A DNA stretch of 64,000 nucleotides from NCBI RefSeq assembly GCF_022809715.1, contig NZ_CP094460.1, positions 2,728,001-2,792,000 of the forward strand, given 5' to 3'. How positions within the stretch are numbered: the stretch's first letter is position 1; each line of letters starts with the position of its first letter. The DNA is from Burkholderia pyrrocinia. Its GTDB lineage: Bacteria; Pseudomonadota; Gammaproteobacteria; Burkholderiales; Burkholderiaceae. The translations under genes and the position numbers were made by a program. Positions 25,361 through 34,947 of the stretch are shown piece after piece. The notes under the pieces were generated by a model. That model was not told the origin of the DNA. It saw only the letters and a program-made list of their open reading frames with translations, and made no database searches.

Positions 25361-25548
25361 CGGTCTGTCTCCATTGTCTTTGCCGGTACGGGTGTTCTGG
25401 CATTCCGGTCGACCGGGCGGTGCTTGGGCTCGGGCGCGGGCTTGCTGAAAAGCGGCGGCGCGGCTCATTCGGCCGGTCGATGGAGTCATTATTTCCGGGA
25501 GTCGAGCCAACAAAAAGACGGCAAAAGTGGCAGATTTATCGATAGACT

Positions 25549-25561
25549 TGGCAAATTGCCA
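25549..25561. promoter_or_regulatory. Lrp-type palindrome in the OCD/Lrp gap
   Basis: TGGCAA-A-TTGCCA is a 13-base perfect odd palindrome in the 295-base divergent gap 25361-25655. The surrounding stretch (about 25510-25600) is AT-richer than the genes and carries further partial copies (GTGGCAGAT, CCGGCAGTT). Lrp/AsnC proteins bind arrays of such degenerate sites, so this is a candidate operator. Confidence 0.5.
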
Positions 25562-25655
25562 GCCATATCCGGCAGTTTGTCAGGTCTGTGCTGGTCGGAA
25601 TGCGCAGCCTCCGGCACGCTGGCGGCCGGTTCACGCTCAACAGGAAGGCCCGCAC

Positions 25656-26087
25656 ATGATCACGCTCGACGACGTCGACCGGCAGCTCATCGCACTGCTG
25701 CGCGACAACGCGCGACTACCCGTCGTCGCGCTGGCGAAGGAATTGCGCGTCGCGCGCGCGACCGTGCAGAACCGGCTGACTCGGCTGGAGAAAAACGGCG
25801 TGATCGTCGGTTATACGGTGCGGCTCAAGCCGGCGGCCGAACGGCACCGGATCCGCGCGCTGATGTCGATCGCGGTGCAGGGCAATCGCGGCGCGGAAGT
25901 GGTGAAGGTGCTGCGCGGGCATCCGAACGTCGCATCGATCCACAGCACCAATGGGCGCTGGGATCTCGTCGCCGAATTGCATGCCGATTCGCTCGAGCAT
26001 TTCGATCGCGTGCTCGGCGCGATCCGGTTGATCGACGGGATTGCGAATACCGAGACGAGTATTTTGTTGTCGACGCACAAGGCGTGA
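25656..26087 (+). CDS. Lrp/AsnC-family regulator
   Basis: A 143-residue protein: N-terminal helix-turn-helix (ITLDDVDRQLIALLRDNARLP; VARATVQNRLTRLEKNGVI at about 27-46) and a C-terminal RAM amino-acid-sensing domain (about 65-140). AGGAAGG precedes the ATG at 25656. It is divergent from the ornithine cyclodeaminase/citrulline hydrolase operon and is the natural candidate for its amino-acid-responsive control. The following genes converge on it. Confidence 0.9.
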   Translation: MITLDDVDRQLIALLRDNARLPVVALAKELRVARATVQNRLTRLEKNGVIVGYTVRLKPAAERHRIRALMSIAVQGNRGAEVVKVLRGHPNVASIHSTNGRWDLVAELHADSLEHFDRVLGAIRLIDGIANTETSILLSTHKA

Positions 26088-26126
26088 CGCGGGCATGGCC
26101 CGCGTGCAGGCGTGCTCGCAAGCGCG

Positions 26127-26720
26127 TCAGGCGCTTGCTGCCGACTCCGGAAACACCGGCTCCCCCAGCGTCAGCATCAACCGGTTTGCCCACGCGAAGA
26201 TCGCGACCGCGTGCGACAGGTCGAGAATCTCCTCATGTGTCAGCCCTTCGGCTTCAAGCGCGGCGATATCGTCCGCGTCGATCGTATCGGGCCGTTCGGT
26301 CAGCGCGATCGCATAACGCACGATCGCGCGTTCGCGTGCCGTCGTGCCGGCCGTCGCCGGATCGTCGAACACCTGCTCGATCGCATCGGTGCGTTTCGCG
26401 AGCTGTGCGAAGCGCTGCGCATGCACCGACGCGCAATACACGCAGCCGTTCACGCGCGACACGGCCGTGCTGGCGAGTTCGCGCTCCGCGCGCGACAGCC
26501 CGCCGGGGCCGTACATGATCGCGTTGAACACGCCCGAGCGCTGCCGCAGGATTTCGGGCAGGTGGACGAGCAGCAGGTAGTAGTCGGATGTTTTCGCGTG
26601 CGGGTGGCTCGCTTCGAGCACCGCAAGCTGATCGGGCGTCGCGGCATCGAGCGATACCGTGTCGAGCCACGCGCGCCAGCCGAGCGTTTCGGACGTGAAG
26701 CCGTGGGCGGCCGTCGTCAT
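26127..26720 (-). CDS. AhpD-like peroxidase-related protein (Avi_7169 type)
   Basis: A 197-residue all-helical carboxymuconolactone-decarboxylase/AhpD-fold protein. The AhpD redox motif is intact: Cys93, Cys96 and His100 in NGCVYCASVH. It should reduce peroxides or act as a disulfide reductase. Its start overlaps the stop of the preceding CMD-domain gene (ATGA at 26717-26720), which ties the two together. Together with the flavin monooxygenase and LysR upstream this forms a four-gene same-strand unit, possibly for oxidising a xenobiotic or plant compound. Confidence 0.8.
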   Translation of the reverse strand: MTTAAHGFTSETLGWRAWLDTVSLDAATPDQLAVLEASHPHAKTSDYYLLLVHLPEILRQRSGVFNAIMYGPGGLSRAERELASTAVSRVNGCVYCASVHAQRFAQLAKRTDAIEQVFDDPATAGTTARERAIVRYAIALTERPDTIDADDIAALEAEGLTHEEILDLSHAVAIFAWANRLMLTLGEPVFPESAASA

Positions 26721-27247
26721 GCGGCCTCCTTTGCGGCGCGTGCCTGAAGCGCTTGCGCGGCAGCCGCGACGCGCAACTGATACGCGACGAACGCAACCAG
26801 CTGCGACAGCGCGACGATCGCGGGCGTCGTGAGTCCGGCCGACTTCAGTGCATCGAGATCGGACGTGCGTGCGTCGACGGGCGCCTGTGTCAATAGCCGC
26901 GCATGAGCGAGGATCGCGCCAAGTCGCGGGGCAAGCGTGTCGAACGCATCGGCGTCGGCGCGCACGATGTCCTCGGCGGTGCCGCCCGCATCGAGCAGCC
27001 GCGTGCGATACGTCGAGGCCAGTGCGTGCGCGTTCGATTTCTGCGCGACGTATCGTGCCGCATGCAGTCTTTCGACCAACGAAAGATCGGGCAACGCCGG
27101 ATCGAATAGCGCGGCTTCGCTCAGCCGCGTATGGAGCAGCACCTTGTCGCGCGCGCGGCGCAGCGCGGTCACGGCATCGCCGTCGCGCAGGCCGGCTACT
27201 GCGTCGATCGTATCCGGCGCAGCGGCCGGCGTGATGGATTCAGTCAT
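26717..27247 (-). CDS. CMD-domain protein (Avi_7170 type)
   Basis: A 176-residue helical protein of the same broad fold as its neighbour but lacking the CxxC pair, so it is unlikely to be a thiol peroxidase by itself. It resembles the CMD-domain proteins that regularly precede Avi_7169-type peroxidase-like genes. Its stop overlaps the start of the downstream gene by ATGA, suggesting a fixed-ratio complex. The role is unknown; a structural or substrate-binding partner is inferred. Confidence 0.72.
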   Translation of the reverse strand: MTESITPAAAPDTIDAVAGLRDGDAVTALRRARDKVLLHTRLSEAALFDPALPDLSLVERLHAARYVAQKSNAHALASTYRTRLLDAGGTAEDIVRADADAFDTLAPRLGAILAHARLLTQAPVDARTSDLDALKSAGLTTPAIVALSQLVAFVAYQLRVAAAAQALQARAAKEAA

Positions 27248-27292
27248 CGTTTCAGGTTCCCTTCGTCGTTTATGTGATCGATGAACGTGCGC

Positions 27293-28717
27293 TCATGCGT
27301 CGTCGTCGCGCCATTCGTCGCCTTGCAGCTCCGCATTCGCATACGCGACGAGCGCGTCGTAATGCCGGTCGCGGTCGGCGTCGAACAGCCGGCTCGCGAT
27401 GCCGCGCGCGAGCCGTTGAGCACCCGCGCTGATGGCCGGGATATCGCCGGACAGCTTGCCGTGGCTCAGGCTCGCCGCATGGTTGAAGCAATGAATCCGC
27501 GTGACGGCAGGGCACGCACCGCGCTCGCGCTCCTGGAACGCAAACGCGGGGCCGAGATCGGGCGATTCGGCGAGCTCGTCGAGCCATGCACCCGGTTCGG
27601 GTCGATAGCGGTCCTTCCAGCGCCGCACGTGCTGCCCGAACGACGCGAATTCCGCGCGCGTCGTCCAGTCCGAATGAAAGCCCGTCGCGAAGATCAGGAA
27701 GTCGACGGTGTAGCGTCCGCGCGTCGTCGTCACGTCGAGGCCGTCCGCACGTTCGGCGAGCGTCTCGATCGGGCTGCCCGCGTGAAAATGCGCGTGCTCG
27801 TGGCGCGACACGCGCAGCACGCTGTCGCGCGGCGGCGGCGTCTGCGACGTCAACGCGTAGTGCATGAAGCGCCACTTCGTCTCATCGTCGAGATCGGCGT
27901 AGCCGTGCACGAGGCCCGGGCTGCCGATGCCGGTCAGCTTGTTGATGCGCGGAATGTCCGCGCGGCGGAAGAACAGATCGACGCGCGCGGCGCCGGCTTC
28001 GAGCGCGGTGCCCGCGTTGTCGAATGCGGATGCGCCCGCGCCGACCACGCCGACGCGCTTGCCCGCAAGCGCCGCGAAGTCGATCGGCTCGGACGAGTGG
28101 GCCCAGCGCGTGCGCGGTGCTCGTTGTACGACGGGCGGCACGTACGGGCCGCCGAGGCCGTCGCGGCCGGTCGCGAGCACGACGTGCCGCGCGAGCAGGG
28201 TCTGCGCTTCGCCGTTGCCGCGCACATCGAGCGCGAGCAGCCCGTCGTCGCGCGGGCGCAGCGCGACGAGCGTGGTGTCGTTGCGTACCTGCAGGTCGAG
28301 CACGCGCCGATACCAGCGCAGGTAATCCATCCATTGCGTGCGTGGAATCTTGTAGAGCGCATCCCACGCGTCGCGGCCGTATTGCGCCTCGAACCACGCG
28401 CGGAACGTCAGCGCGGGCAGGCCGAGCGCGGGGCCCGCGAGCTGCTTCGGCGAGCGCAGCGTGTCCATCCGCGCGAACGTGACCCACGGCCCTTCGTAGC
28501 CGGCCGGCGCGCGGTCGATCACGCACTGGTTGTCGATGCCGAGCAGGCGCAGTTCGGCGGAAGCCGCGAGCCCCGCCATGCCGCCGCCGACGATCGCGAC
28601 GTCGAGCACGCGCGTGCCGTCGGCCTCGCGCGGCGGCACCCACGACGGCGCGGGCAGGTCGAGCCAGCGCAAGTCCTGCGCGAGCCGCGCTTCAAGTGCG
28701 TCGAGCGGCGTCGTCAT
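27293..28717 (-). CDS. Flavin-containing monooxygenase-like protein
   Basis: A 474-residue protein with two Rossmann motifs: FAD (LDVAIVGGGMAGLAASAELR at about 38-57) and NAD(P) (RVGVVGAGASAFDNAG at about 218-233). It also has LIFATGFHSDW, close to the ATG motif of flavin monooxygenases. It probably inserts oxygen into a small hydrophobic or amine/sulfur substrate using NADPH. Its ATG overlaps the LysR stop (28714-28717), and the CMD/AhpD genes follow 45 bases later, so it is part of a LysR-led operon. Confidence 0.8.
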   Translation of the reverse strand: MTTPLDALEARLAQDLRWLDLPAPSWVPPREADGTRVLDVAIVGGGMAGLAASAELRLLGIDNQCVIDRAPAGYEGPWVTFARMDTLRSPKQLAGPALGLPALTFRAWFEAQYGRDAWDALYKIPRTQWMDYLRWYRRVLDLQVRNDTTLVALRPRDDGLLALDVRGNGEAQTLLARHVVLATGRDGLGGPYVPPVVQRAPRTRWAHSSEPIDFAALAGKRVGVVGAGASAFDNAGTALEAGAARVDLFFRRADIPRINKLTGIGSPGLVHGYADLDDETKWRFMHYALTSQTPPPRDSVLRVSRHEHAHFHAGSPIETLAERADGLDVTTTRGRYTVDFLIFATGFHSDWTTRAEFASFGQHVRRWKDRYRPEPGAWLDELAESPDLGPAFAFQERERGACPAVTRIHCFNHAASLSHGKLSGDIPAISAGAQRLARGIASRLFDADRDRHYDALVAYANAELQGDEWRDDDA

Positions 28718-29727
28718 GCGGCCTCCGGGCGGGTGCGGCGTGCACGTGTCGTGCGAGGCGGGTGTGGCGCGCGCTCGCTGCGCAGCCGGTCGCCGCGCAG
28801 CAGCGCGTCGTGCGCGGCGGCGTCGTGAAAGGTCACGTCGTCGAGCAGCGCGCGCGTCGTGCGGTGCAGCGCGTCGAGCAGCGCATCGACGGCCGCGGTG
28901 CGCGCCTTGCCGGCCGGCGTCGCGACGCCGAACGCGAACGGGATGTCGACGTCGAGCGGGCGCGCGACGACGCCGTCCACCGGCAGCGCGACGCCCGTGG
29001 CCGGATCGACGATGCCGATCCCGATGCCCGCGCGCGCGGTCATCACCGCATTCAACGACGCATTGGTTTCGATGAACACGCGCGCATCGACGCGCGCGGC
29101 CGCGAATGCCGCATCGATCCGCTGGCGCAGCCGGTGCCGGTTCGCGACCGTCACGATGCGGCGGCGCGCGAGATCGCGCAGCGCGATGCGCGGCTTCGCC
29201 GCGAGCGGATCGCCGGCGGGCAGCACGGCGACGCATGGCGTCTGCGCGATCCAGTGCACGTCGAGCCCCGCGTGCGCCATCGGCAGCGTGACGACGCCGA
29301 TATCCGCCGTGCCGGCCAGCACTTCATGCACGACATGCTCGGCCGATTCGCTGCGCAACTGGTAGTGCGGGGCGTGTGCGCAGTCGGGCAGCGCGGCGAG
29401 CGCGGCCGGCACGAGCGTGGCCGCGAGCGACGGCGTCGCCGCGATGCGCACGGGTTCGGCCGTTTCGTCGCCGAGCGCGCGTGCCCGCGCCTCGATCGCG
29501 CGCAGGCCGACCAGCGAGCGCTCGACTTCCTCGTACAGCAGGAACGCGCGCCGCGTCGGCGTGACGCGCGGGCCGTGCCGGTCGAACAGCGCGTAGCCGA
29601 GATCGGCTTCGAGCTCCTGGATCTGCCGCGTGACGGCCGGCTGCGAGCGGCCGAGCAGTTCGCCCGCGCCGGTCACGCTGCCGGCCGACATGACTGCGGA
29701 AAAGGCTTCGAGTTGATGCAGCTCCAT
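28714..29727 (-). CDS. LysR-family regulator of the monooxygenase operon
   Basis: A 337-residue LysR protein: DNA-binding domain at about 1-60 (SVTGAGELLGRSQPAVTRQIQELEADL) and an effector domain, with a basic Arg-rich tail. It overlaps the monooxygenase gene by four bases, an unusual arrangement in which regulator and target share one transcript. It is also divergent from the ABC transporter at 30083, which may be a second target. An 8-bp inverted repeat at 29749-29779 lies just upstream. Confidence 0.88.
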   Translation of the reverse strand: MELHQLEAFSAVMSAGSVTGAGELLGRSQPAVTRQIQELEADLGYALFDRHGPRVTPTRRAFLLYEEVERSLVGLRAIEARARALGDETAEPVRIAATPSLAATLVPAALAALPDCAHAPHYQLRSESAEHVVHEVLAGTADIGVVTLPMAHAGLDVHWIAQTPCVAVLPAGDPLAAKPRIALRDLARRRIVTVANRHRLRQRIDAAFAAARVDARVFIETNASLNAVMTARAGIGIGIVDPATGVALPVDGVVARPLDVDIPFAFGVATPAGKARTAAVDALLDALHRTTRALLDDVTFHDAAAHDALLRGDRLRSERAPHPPRTTRARRTRPEAA

Positions 29728-29748
29728 GACGCGTTCCGATGATGCGAT

Positions 29749-29779
29749 TTGCGCATTGTAGGAGTGCGAGCATGCGCAA
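29749..29779. promoter_or_regulatory. LysR-type inverted repeat and nearby -10-like box
   Basis: TTGCGCAT (29749-29756) and ATGCGCAA (29772-29779) are perfect inverse copies 15 bases apart, 21 bases before the LysR start. Ten bases into the gap side is TATAAT at 29784-29789, with no good -35, as expected of an activator-dependent promoter toward the ABC genes. The rest of the 355-base gap (29728-30082) shows no gene. Confidence 0.6.
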
Positions 29780-30082
29780 TTCATATAATGATTTTTGCTA
29801 TCGACAGCGCGAAAACTGCGAAGAGTGTGATCTTCGCGATGGCCGGCGGCGCGTACGTGCGCCTCGGCTGAGAGGGGAGCCGTGCGGGAAACCGCAATCG
29901 AATCAACGCGATGCGATGCACGCAGATGCACAGCACGATGCGCCGCATGCGAATGGCCGCCCGCGCGCGTCATCCGCTTCGCGCCGCGCGCGATATCGAT
30001 ATGCGCAAAACTTCGTTGGATCGCCCTGAACCGGATGGTTACATGCCCTCACTCTTTTCGATTGACTGAAGGTGGGGGCGGC

Positions 30083-31276
30083 ATGAACGTTTCGGGAAAC
30101 GACGCACGCGGCGCATGGCGGCGCGTGCTGGGCACGGTGGCGGCGCTCGCTGCCGCATGGGGCTTGTCGACGGGCGGTGCGCTCGCGGCGGGCGTGTCGG
30201 GTGAGCCGGTCGTGGTTGGCGTAAGCGGGCCGCTCACGGGCCAGGACGCGCAATACGGCGAGCAATGGAAGCGCGGCTTCGATCTCGCACTCGACGAGAT
30301 CAACGGCAGCGGCGGCATTCACGGCCGGCCGCTCGCGATCGATTTCCAGGACAGCCGCAGCGACCCGCGCCAGGCGGTGGCGATCGCGCAGAAGTTCGTC
30401 GCCGATCCGCGCATCGCGATCGAGCTCGGCGATTTTTCCAGCGCGACGTCGATGGCCGCGTCGCCGATTTACCAGCGTGGGCAACTGATCCAGTTCGGCT
30501 TCACGAACTCGCATCCGGATTTCACGAAGGGCGGCGATTACCTGTGGAGCACCGCGCTGAGCCAGGCCGAGGAGCAGCCGCTGCTCGCGCGCTACGCGGT
30601 GAAGGAACTCGGCTTCAAGCGGATCGCGGTGCTGTACCTGAACACCGACTGGGGCCGCACCAGCAAGGACATCTTCGCGAAGGCAGTGGCCGGGCTCGGC
30701 GCGCAGGTCGTCGCGGCCGAGGGCTACCAGCCGGCGGAGAAGGATTTCCGCTCGACGCTCGTGCGGATCGGCGCGTCGAAGCCCGATTCGATCGTGCTGA
30801 TCTCGTACTACGCGGACGGCGCGCAGATCGTGCGACAGGCACGCACGTCGGGCGTCTCGCTGCCGATCGCGGCGGTCGGCTCCGTGTATTCGCCGAAATT
30901 CCTCGAACTGGGCGGCGCGGCCGTCGAAGGCGTCTATACGGAATCGAACTTCTTCCCGGCCGAGCCGCGCCCCGAGGTGCAGGCGTTCGTGCAGCGCTAT
31001 CGCGCGAAATTCCACGCCGATCCCGATTCGTTCGTTGCGCGCGCATACGACGCGCTGATCCTGTCGGCCGAGGTGCTGCGCCGCTACGGCACGACGCGCC
31101 AGGCCGCGCACGACGGTTTCGCGAAAGTGAGCGACGTGCCGAGCGTGATCTTCGGCAAGGTGCGCTTCGATCCGCAGACGCGCCGCGTCGCGGGCGCGCG
31201 TACCGTGTATCTCGTCGTGAAGCAGGGGCAGTGGGCGCTGTGGGACGGCGCGAAGCCGCAGCTCGCCGCGCGCTGA
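30083..31276 (+). CDS. Branched-chain-amino-acid-type ABC transporter binding protein
   Basis: A 397-residue periplasmic binding protein of the LivJ/HAAT class with a signal peptide of about 35 residues ([20 protein letters not shown]). The start of the mature part, [32 protein letters not shown], is typical. A strong GGTGGGGG precedes the ATG. It is the first gene of a complete transporter operon, followed by a fused permease and two ATPases. The ligand could be an amino acid, amide or aromatic acid. Confidence 0.88.
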   Translation: MNVSGNDARGAWRRVLGTVAALAAAWGLSTGGALAAGVSGEPVVVGVSGPLTGQDAQYGEQWKRGFDLALDEINGSGGIHGRPLAIDFQDSRSDPRQAVAIAQKFVADPRIAIELGDFSSATSMAASPIYQRGQLIQFGFTNSHPDFTKGGDYLWSTALSQAEEQPLLARYAVKELGFKRIAVLYLNTDWGRTSKDIFAKAVAGLGAQVVAAEGYQPAEKDFRSTLVRIGASKPDSIVLISYYADGAQIVRQARTSGVSLPIAAVGSVYSPKFLELGGAAVEGVYTESNFFPAEPRPEVQAFVQRYRAKFHADPDSFVARAYDALILSAEVLRRYGTTRQAAHDGFAKVSDVPSVIFGKVRFDPQTRRVAGARTVYLVVKQGQWALWDGAKPQLAAR

Positions 31277-31314
31277 TTCCGAATCAACCGCATGCAAGTG
31301 ACGGACGCATCGTG

Positions 31315-33126
31315 ATGGCTTCCTGGCTCGACTACACGCTCAACGGCCTCATCGTCGGCAATATCTACGCGCTGCTCGCGGTCGGGCTCGCGCTGATCTT
31401 CGGCGTGTCGCACCTGATCAACTTCGCGCACGGCTCGGTCTACATGGTCGGCGCATTCATCGGCTGGCTGTGCCTGACGCGCTTCGGGCTGCCGCTGCCG
31501 GTCGCGCTCGCGGCGGTCGTCATCGGTTGCGGCGCGCTCGGCATCGCGATCGAGCGGATCGGGCTGCGGCCGCTGCGCCACGCGGCGCGGATCGCGCCGC
31601 TGCTCGCGACGATCGGCATCAGCTTCATCCTCGACCAGCTCGCGCAGCTCGCATTCGGCGCGGACCCGCGCGCGGTGCCGACGCCGCTGCCCGACTGGCA
31701 CCTGCGGATCGCCGGCGCGACGCTCGGCTCGCTCGACCTGCTGATCGCGGGCATCGGCATCGCGGCGGCCGCGCTGCTGTACGGCTTCCTGCGTTTCACG
31801 CGGCTCGGCTGGGCGGTGCGCGCGACCGCGCAGGATCGCGACGCGGCGCTGCAGATGGGCGTCGACGTCGATCGCGTGAACCAGACGGTGTTCGCGATCG
31901 CGTGCGCGCTCGGCGGCGTGAGCGGGCTGCTGGTCGGCATGTACTACAACAGCATCGATCCGGCGATGGGCTTCCAGGCGACGCTGAAGGGCGTCGTCGC
32001 ACTGCTGATCGGCGGGCTCGGCAACGTACCGGGCGCGATCGCGGGCAGCCTGCTGCTCGGTCTCGTCGAAAGCTACGGCGTCGCGCTGTTCGGCACGAGC
32101 TATCGCGACCTGTTCGCGTTCGGGCTGCTGATCGTGTTCCTCGTGTGGCGGCCGAACGGCTTGTTCAGCGCGAACCGCGCGCTGCCGCCCGAGCCGATGA
32201 CGGGCACCTTCCTCGCGGCCGCGAAAGCCGTGCGCGTGCCGCGCCCGGTGCTCGTCGTACTGGTCGCGCTCGCGGCCGTGCTGCCGTGGCTCGGTGCGTC
32301 GCCGTACGTGCTGCAGACGCTGACCAACGCATGGCTGTACGGCCTGCTCGCGCTGAGCCTCACGCTCGTCGCGGGCACGGTCGGGCAGATCTCGCTCGGG
32401 CACGCGGCGCTGCTCGTGATCGGCGCGTATGCGTCGGCGCTGCTGTCGTCGGATCTCGGCTGGTCGCCGGCCGTGACGATCCCGTGCGCGGGCGCGATCA
32501 CGGCCGTGCTCGGCACGCTGCTCGTCTATCCGGCGTTCCGGCTGCGCGGGCATTACGTGTCGATCGCGACGCTCGGCATCGGCGAAGTGGTGAGCCTCGT
32601 GATCCTGAACTGGGACGGCCTCACGCGCGGCCCGCTCGGCATCACCGGCATCGCGCCGCTGCCGTGGGCAGCGACCGCGCGCGCCGCGTACTGGTTCACG
32701 TTCGCGGTGCTCGTGGTGTTCGCGCTCGTGCAGGTTCGGCTGCTGCGCTCGCATCTCGGCCGCACGCTGCGCGCGGTGCGCGAGGACGACGTTGCCGCTC
32801 GCGCGCACGGCATCGCGCCGAACCGCTACAAGGCGATCGCGTTCGCGGTCGGCGGCGTGGCGGCCGGCGTGAGCGGCGGCATCGCCGCACACCTGTACAG
32901 CTACATCAATCACCAGACCTTCGATTCGCAGGTGTCGATCCTCGCGCTGACGATGGTGATCCTCGGCGGGCTCGGCAACGTGCTCGGCGGCATCGCCGGC
33001 GCGGTCGCGCTGATCGGGCTGCCGGAGCTGTTCCGCTGGGCGGCCGACTACCGGATGCTGATCTACGGCGTCGTGTTGCTGCTGCTCGTCCGGTTTCGGC
33101 CGCAGGGCCTGCTCGGCACGGTGTGA
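31315..33126 (+). CDS. Fused LivH-LivM permease
   Basis: A 603-residue membrane protein that joins the two permease subunits usually encoded separately: a LivH-like half (about 1-285, [23 protein letters not shown] region, ending [11 protein letters not shown]) and a LivM-like half (about 310-603, [21 protein letters not shown] ... [11 protein letters not shown]). Each half has the EAA-like loop and 7-9 helices. It follows the binding protein by 38 bases and the ATPase genes follow at once, so one polypeptide probably forms the whole channel. Confidence 0.9.
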   Translation: MASWLDYTLNGLIVGNIYALLAVGLALIFGVSHLINFAHGSVYMVGAFIGWLCLTRFGLPLPVALAAVVIGCGALGIAIERIGLRPLRHAARIAPLLATIGISFILDQLAQLAFGADPRAVPTPLPDWHLRIAGATLGSLDLLIAGIGIAAAALLYGFLRFTRLGWAVRATAQDRDAALQMGVDVDRVNQTVFAIACALGGVSGLLVGMYYNSIDPAMGFQATLKGVVALLIGGLGNVPGAIAGSLLLGLVESYGVALFGTSYRDLFAFGLLIVFLVWRPNGLFSANRALPPEPMTGTFLAAAKAVRVPRPVLVVLVALAAVLPWLGASPYVLQTLTNAWLYGLLALSLTLVAGTVGQISLGHAALLVIGAYASALLSSDLGWSPAVTIPCAGAITAVLGTLLVYPAFRLRGHYVSIATLGIGEVVSLVILNWDGLTRGPLGITGIAPLPWAATARAAYWFTFAVLVVFALVQVRLLRSHLGRTLRAVREDDVAARAHGIAPNRYKAIAFAVGGVAAGVSGGIAAHLYSYINHQTFDSQVSILALTMVILGGLGNVLGGIAGAVALIGLPELFRWAADYRMLIYGVVLLLLVRFRPQGLLGTV

Positions 33127-33137
33127 GGAGGAATGCG

Positions 33138-33995
33138 ATGACCACCACCCGACCCTTGCTCGACGTGCAGGGTTTGACGCGCCGCTTCGACGGCGTGACC
33201 GCGCTCGACGGCGCAAGCCTGACGCTTGCCGACGGCGAACTGCTGAGCGTGATCGGGCCGAACGGCGCCGGCAAGTCCACGCTGTTCAACCTGATCGCGG
33301 GCGCCGACCGGCCCGATGCCGGCCGCGTGACGTTCGATGGCCGCGACATCACGGGCACGGCGCCCGAACGGCTCGCGGCGCTCGGCATTGCACGCACGTT
33401 CCAGCACGGCCGCGTGTTCGGCAACCTGAGCGTGCTCGACAACGTGCTGATCGGCGCGCATGCGCGGCTGCGCGCGGCGCGGCCCGGCTGGCCCGCGCTC
33501 GGCGCGGCGGCCGAAGTGCTGCGCGCGCTCGTGCGGCCCGCATCGGTGCGGCGCGAGGAAGCGGCGCTGCGCGACGAGGCGCGCGCGATCGTCGCCGGGT
33601 TCGGCGAACGGCTCACGCCGCGCATCGATCATCCGGCGCACAGCCTGTCGTACGCGAACCGGCGGCGCGTGGAGATCGGCCGCGCGCTCGCGCTGCATCC
33701 GCGCCTGCTGCTGCTCGACGAACCGACGGCCGGGATGAACGAGACGGAAACGGCCGAGATGCTGCAACTGATCCAGTCGCTGAAGGCGCGCGGCCTGACG
33801 ATCCTGCTGATCGAGCACAAGCTCGAACTCGTGATGCGCGTGTCCGACCGCGTGATGGTGCTCGACAACGGCGTGAAGATCGCCGAAGGCGCGCCGCGCG
33901 ACGTGCGGCACGATCCGCGCGTGATCGAGGCGTACCTCGGCCGGCGTCATGCGGGTGGTGCTACCGCGGAGCGCACGACGCAGGCGGCCGCATGA
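33138..33995 (+). CDS. ABC transporter ATPase, LivG type
   Basis: A 285-residue ATPase: Walker A GPNGAGKST (about 43-51), signature-like SLSYANRRRVEIGRALA (about 173-189), Walker B LLLLDEPTAGM and switch His in LIEHKLE. It is the LivG-type subunit, with a longer insert before the signature. GAGGAGG precedes the ATG. Its last codons overlap the start of the second ATPase gene (33992), so both subunits are made together and pair in the cytoplasm under the fused permease. Confidence 0.9.
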   Translation: MTTTRPLLDVQGLTRRFDGVTALDGASLTLADGELLSVIGPNGAGKSTLFNLIAGADRPDAGRVTFDGRDITGTAPERLAALGIARTFQHGRVFGNLSVLDNVLIGAHARLRAARPGWPALGAAAEVLRALVRPASVRREEAALRDEARAIVAGFGERLTPRIDHPAHSLSYANRRRVEIGRALALHPRLLLLDEPTAGMNETETAEMLQLIQSLKARGLTILLIEHKLELVMRVSDRVMVLDNGVKIAEGAPRDVRHDPRVIEAYLGRRHAGGATAERTTQAAA

Positions 33996-34756
33996 ACACG
34001 CTTTCTTCCGGACCCGACACGACCATGACCGACACACTGCTGAAACTCGAACACCTCGATACGTTCTACGGGCCGGTGCAGGTGCACTTCGACGTGAACT
34101 TCGAAGTGGGCCGCGGGCAGATCGTGAGCCTGCTCGGCGGCAACGCGAGCGGCAAGTCGACGACGATGAAGCTGATTCTCGGGCTGATGCGGCCGCGTCG
34201 CGGCGTCGTGCGTTTCGACGGCGACGACGTGACGGCGCTCGCGACGCCGCAGCGTGTGCGACGCGGGATCGCGGCCGTGCCCGAGGCGCGGCGGCTGTTC
34301 GGCGACATGAGCGTGCGCGAGAACCTGCTGATGGGCGCGTATACGCGCGGCGACCGCACGGCGGTGGCGGAAGATTACGAACGCGTGCTCGACCTGTTCC
34401 CGCGCGTGCGCGAGCGGCTCGCGCAGCGCGCAGGCACGCTGTCGGGCGGCGAGCAGCAGATGCTCGCGATGGCACGTGCACTGATGGCGCGGCCGAAACT
34501 GATCTGCATGGACGAGCCGACGATGGGGCTGTCGCCGCTTTACGTCGACAAGGTGCTCGAACTGATCGATGCGATCAACAAGCAGGGCGTGACGGTGTTC
34601 ATGGTCGAGCAGAACGCGAGCCTCGCGCTGGAGATCGCGCACTACGGGTATGTGCTGCAGACGGGGCGCGTCGTGCTCGAAGGGCCCGCGAAGGCGCTGC
34701 TCGACGATGAGCGCGTGCGCGATGCGTATCTGGGCGGGGAGGCGGTGGCGGTGTAG
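33992..34756 (+). CDS. ABC transporter ATPase, LivF type
   Basis: A 254-residue ATPase: Walker A GGNASGKST (about 48-56), signature LSGGEQQMLAMARAL, Walker B LICMDEPTMGLSP and switch His replaced by Gln in MVEQNASLA, as in LivF proteins. An ATGA overlap links it to the LivG-type gene; a second Met at codon 12 is a possible alternative start. Last gene of the operon, with a hairpin 27 bases after its stop. Confidence 0.9.
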   Translation: MNTLSSGPDTTMTDTLLKLEHLDTFYGPVQVHFDVNFEVGRGQIVSLLGGNASGKSTTMKLILGLMRPRRGVVRFDGDDVTALATPQRVRRGIAAVPEARRLFGDMSVRENLLMGAYTRGDRTAVAEDYERVLDLFPRVRERLAQRAGTLSGGEQQMLAMARALMARPKLICMDEPTMGLSPLYVDKVLELIDAINKQGVTVFMVEQNASLALEIAHYGYVLQTGRVVLEGPAKALLDDERVRDAYLGGEAVAV

Positions 34757-34783
34757 TCGGCGTGGCTCGTGTCGCCTCCGGTG

Positions 34784-34807
34784 TGCATCGCGAAAAATTG
34801 CGATGCA
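34784..34807. terminator. Hairpin between the ABC operon and the kinase gene
   Basis: TGCATCGC-GAAAAATT-GCGATGCA (34784-34807) is a perfect 8-bp stem with an AT-rich loop, between the end of the LivF-type gene (34756) and the convergent kinase gene (34948). No T run follows. The remaining 140 bases to 34947 show no gene. Confidence 0.55.
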
Positions 34808-34947
34808 TTCCGAAATGTCGGGCAGATTGTCGCTCAGTCGCCATCACCGCGATGGAAGCGCAGCGCCGCTGATGCTGCCGACGACAGCGACGATTGACGG
34901 CTGCGGCTCACCCGCATTTGATTGACCACACGCCCGATTCCACTGGC

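Noticed and set aside
33992..34756. Walker A GGNASGKST in the LivF-type ATPase as an inactive site
   Set aside because: It still fits GxxxxGKST, and Walker B and signature motifs are intact.
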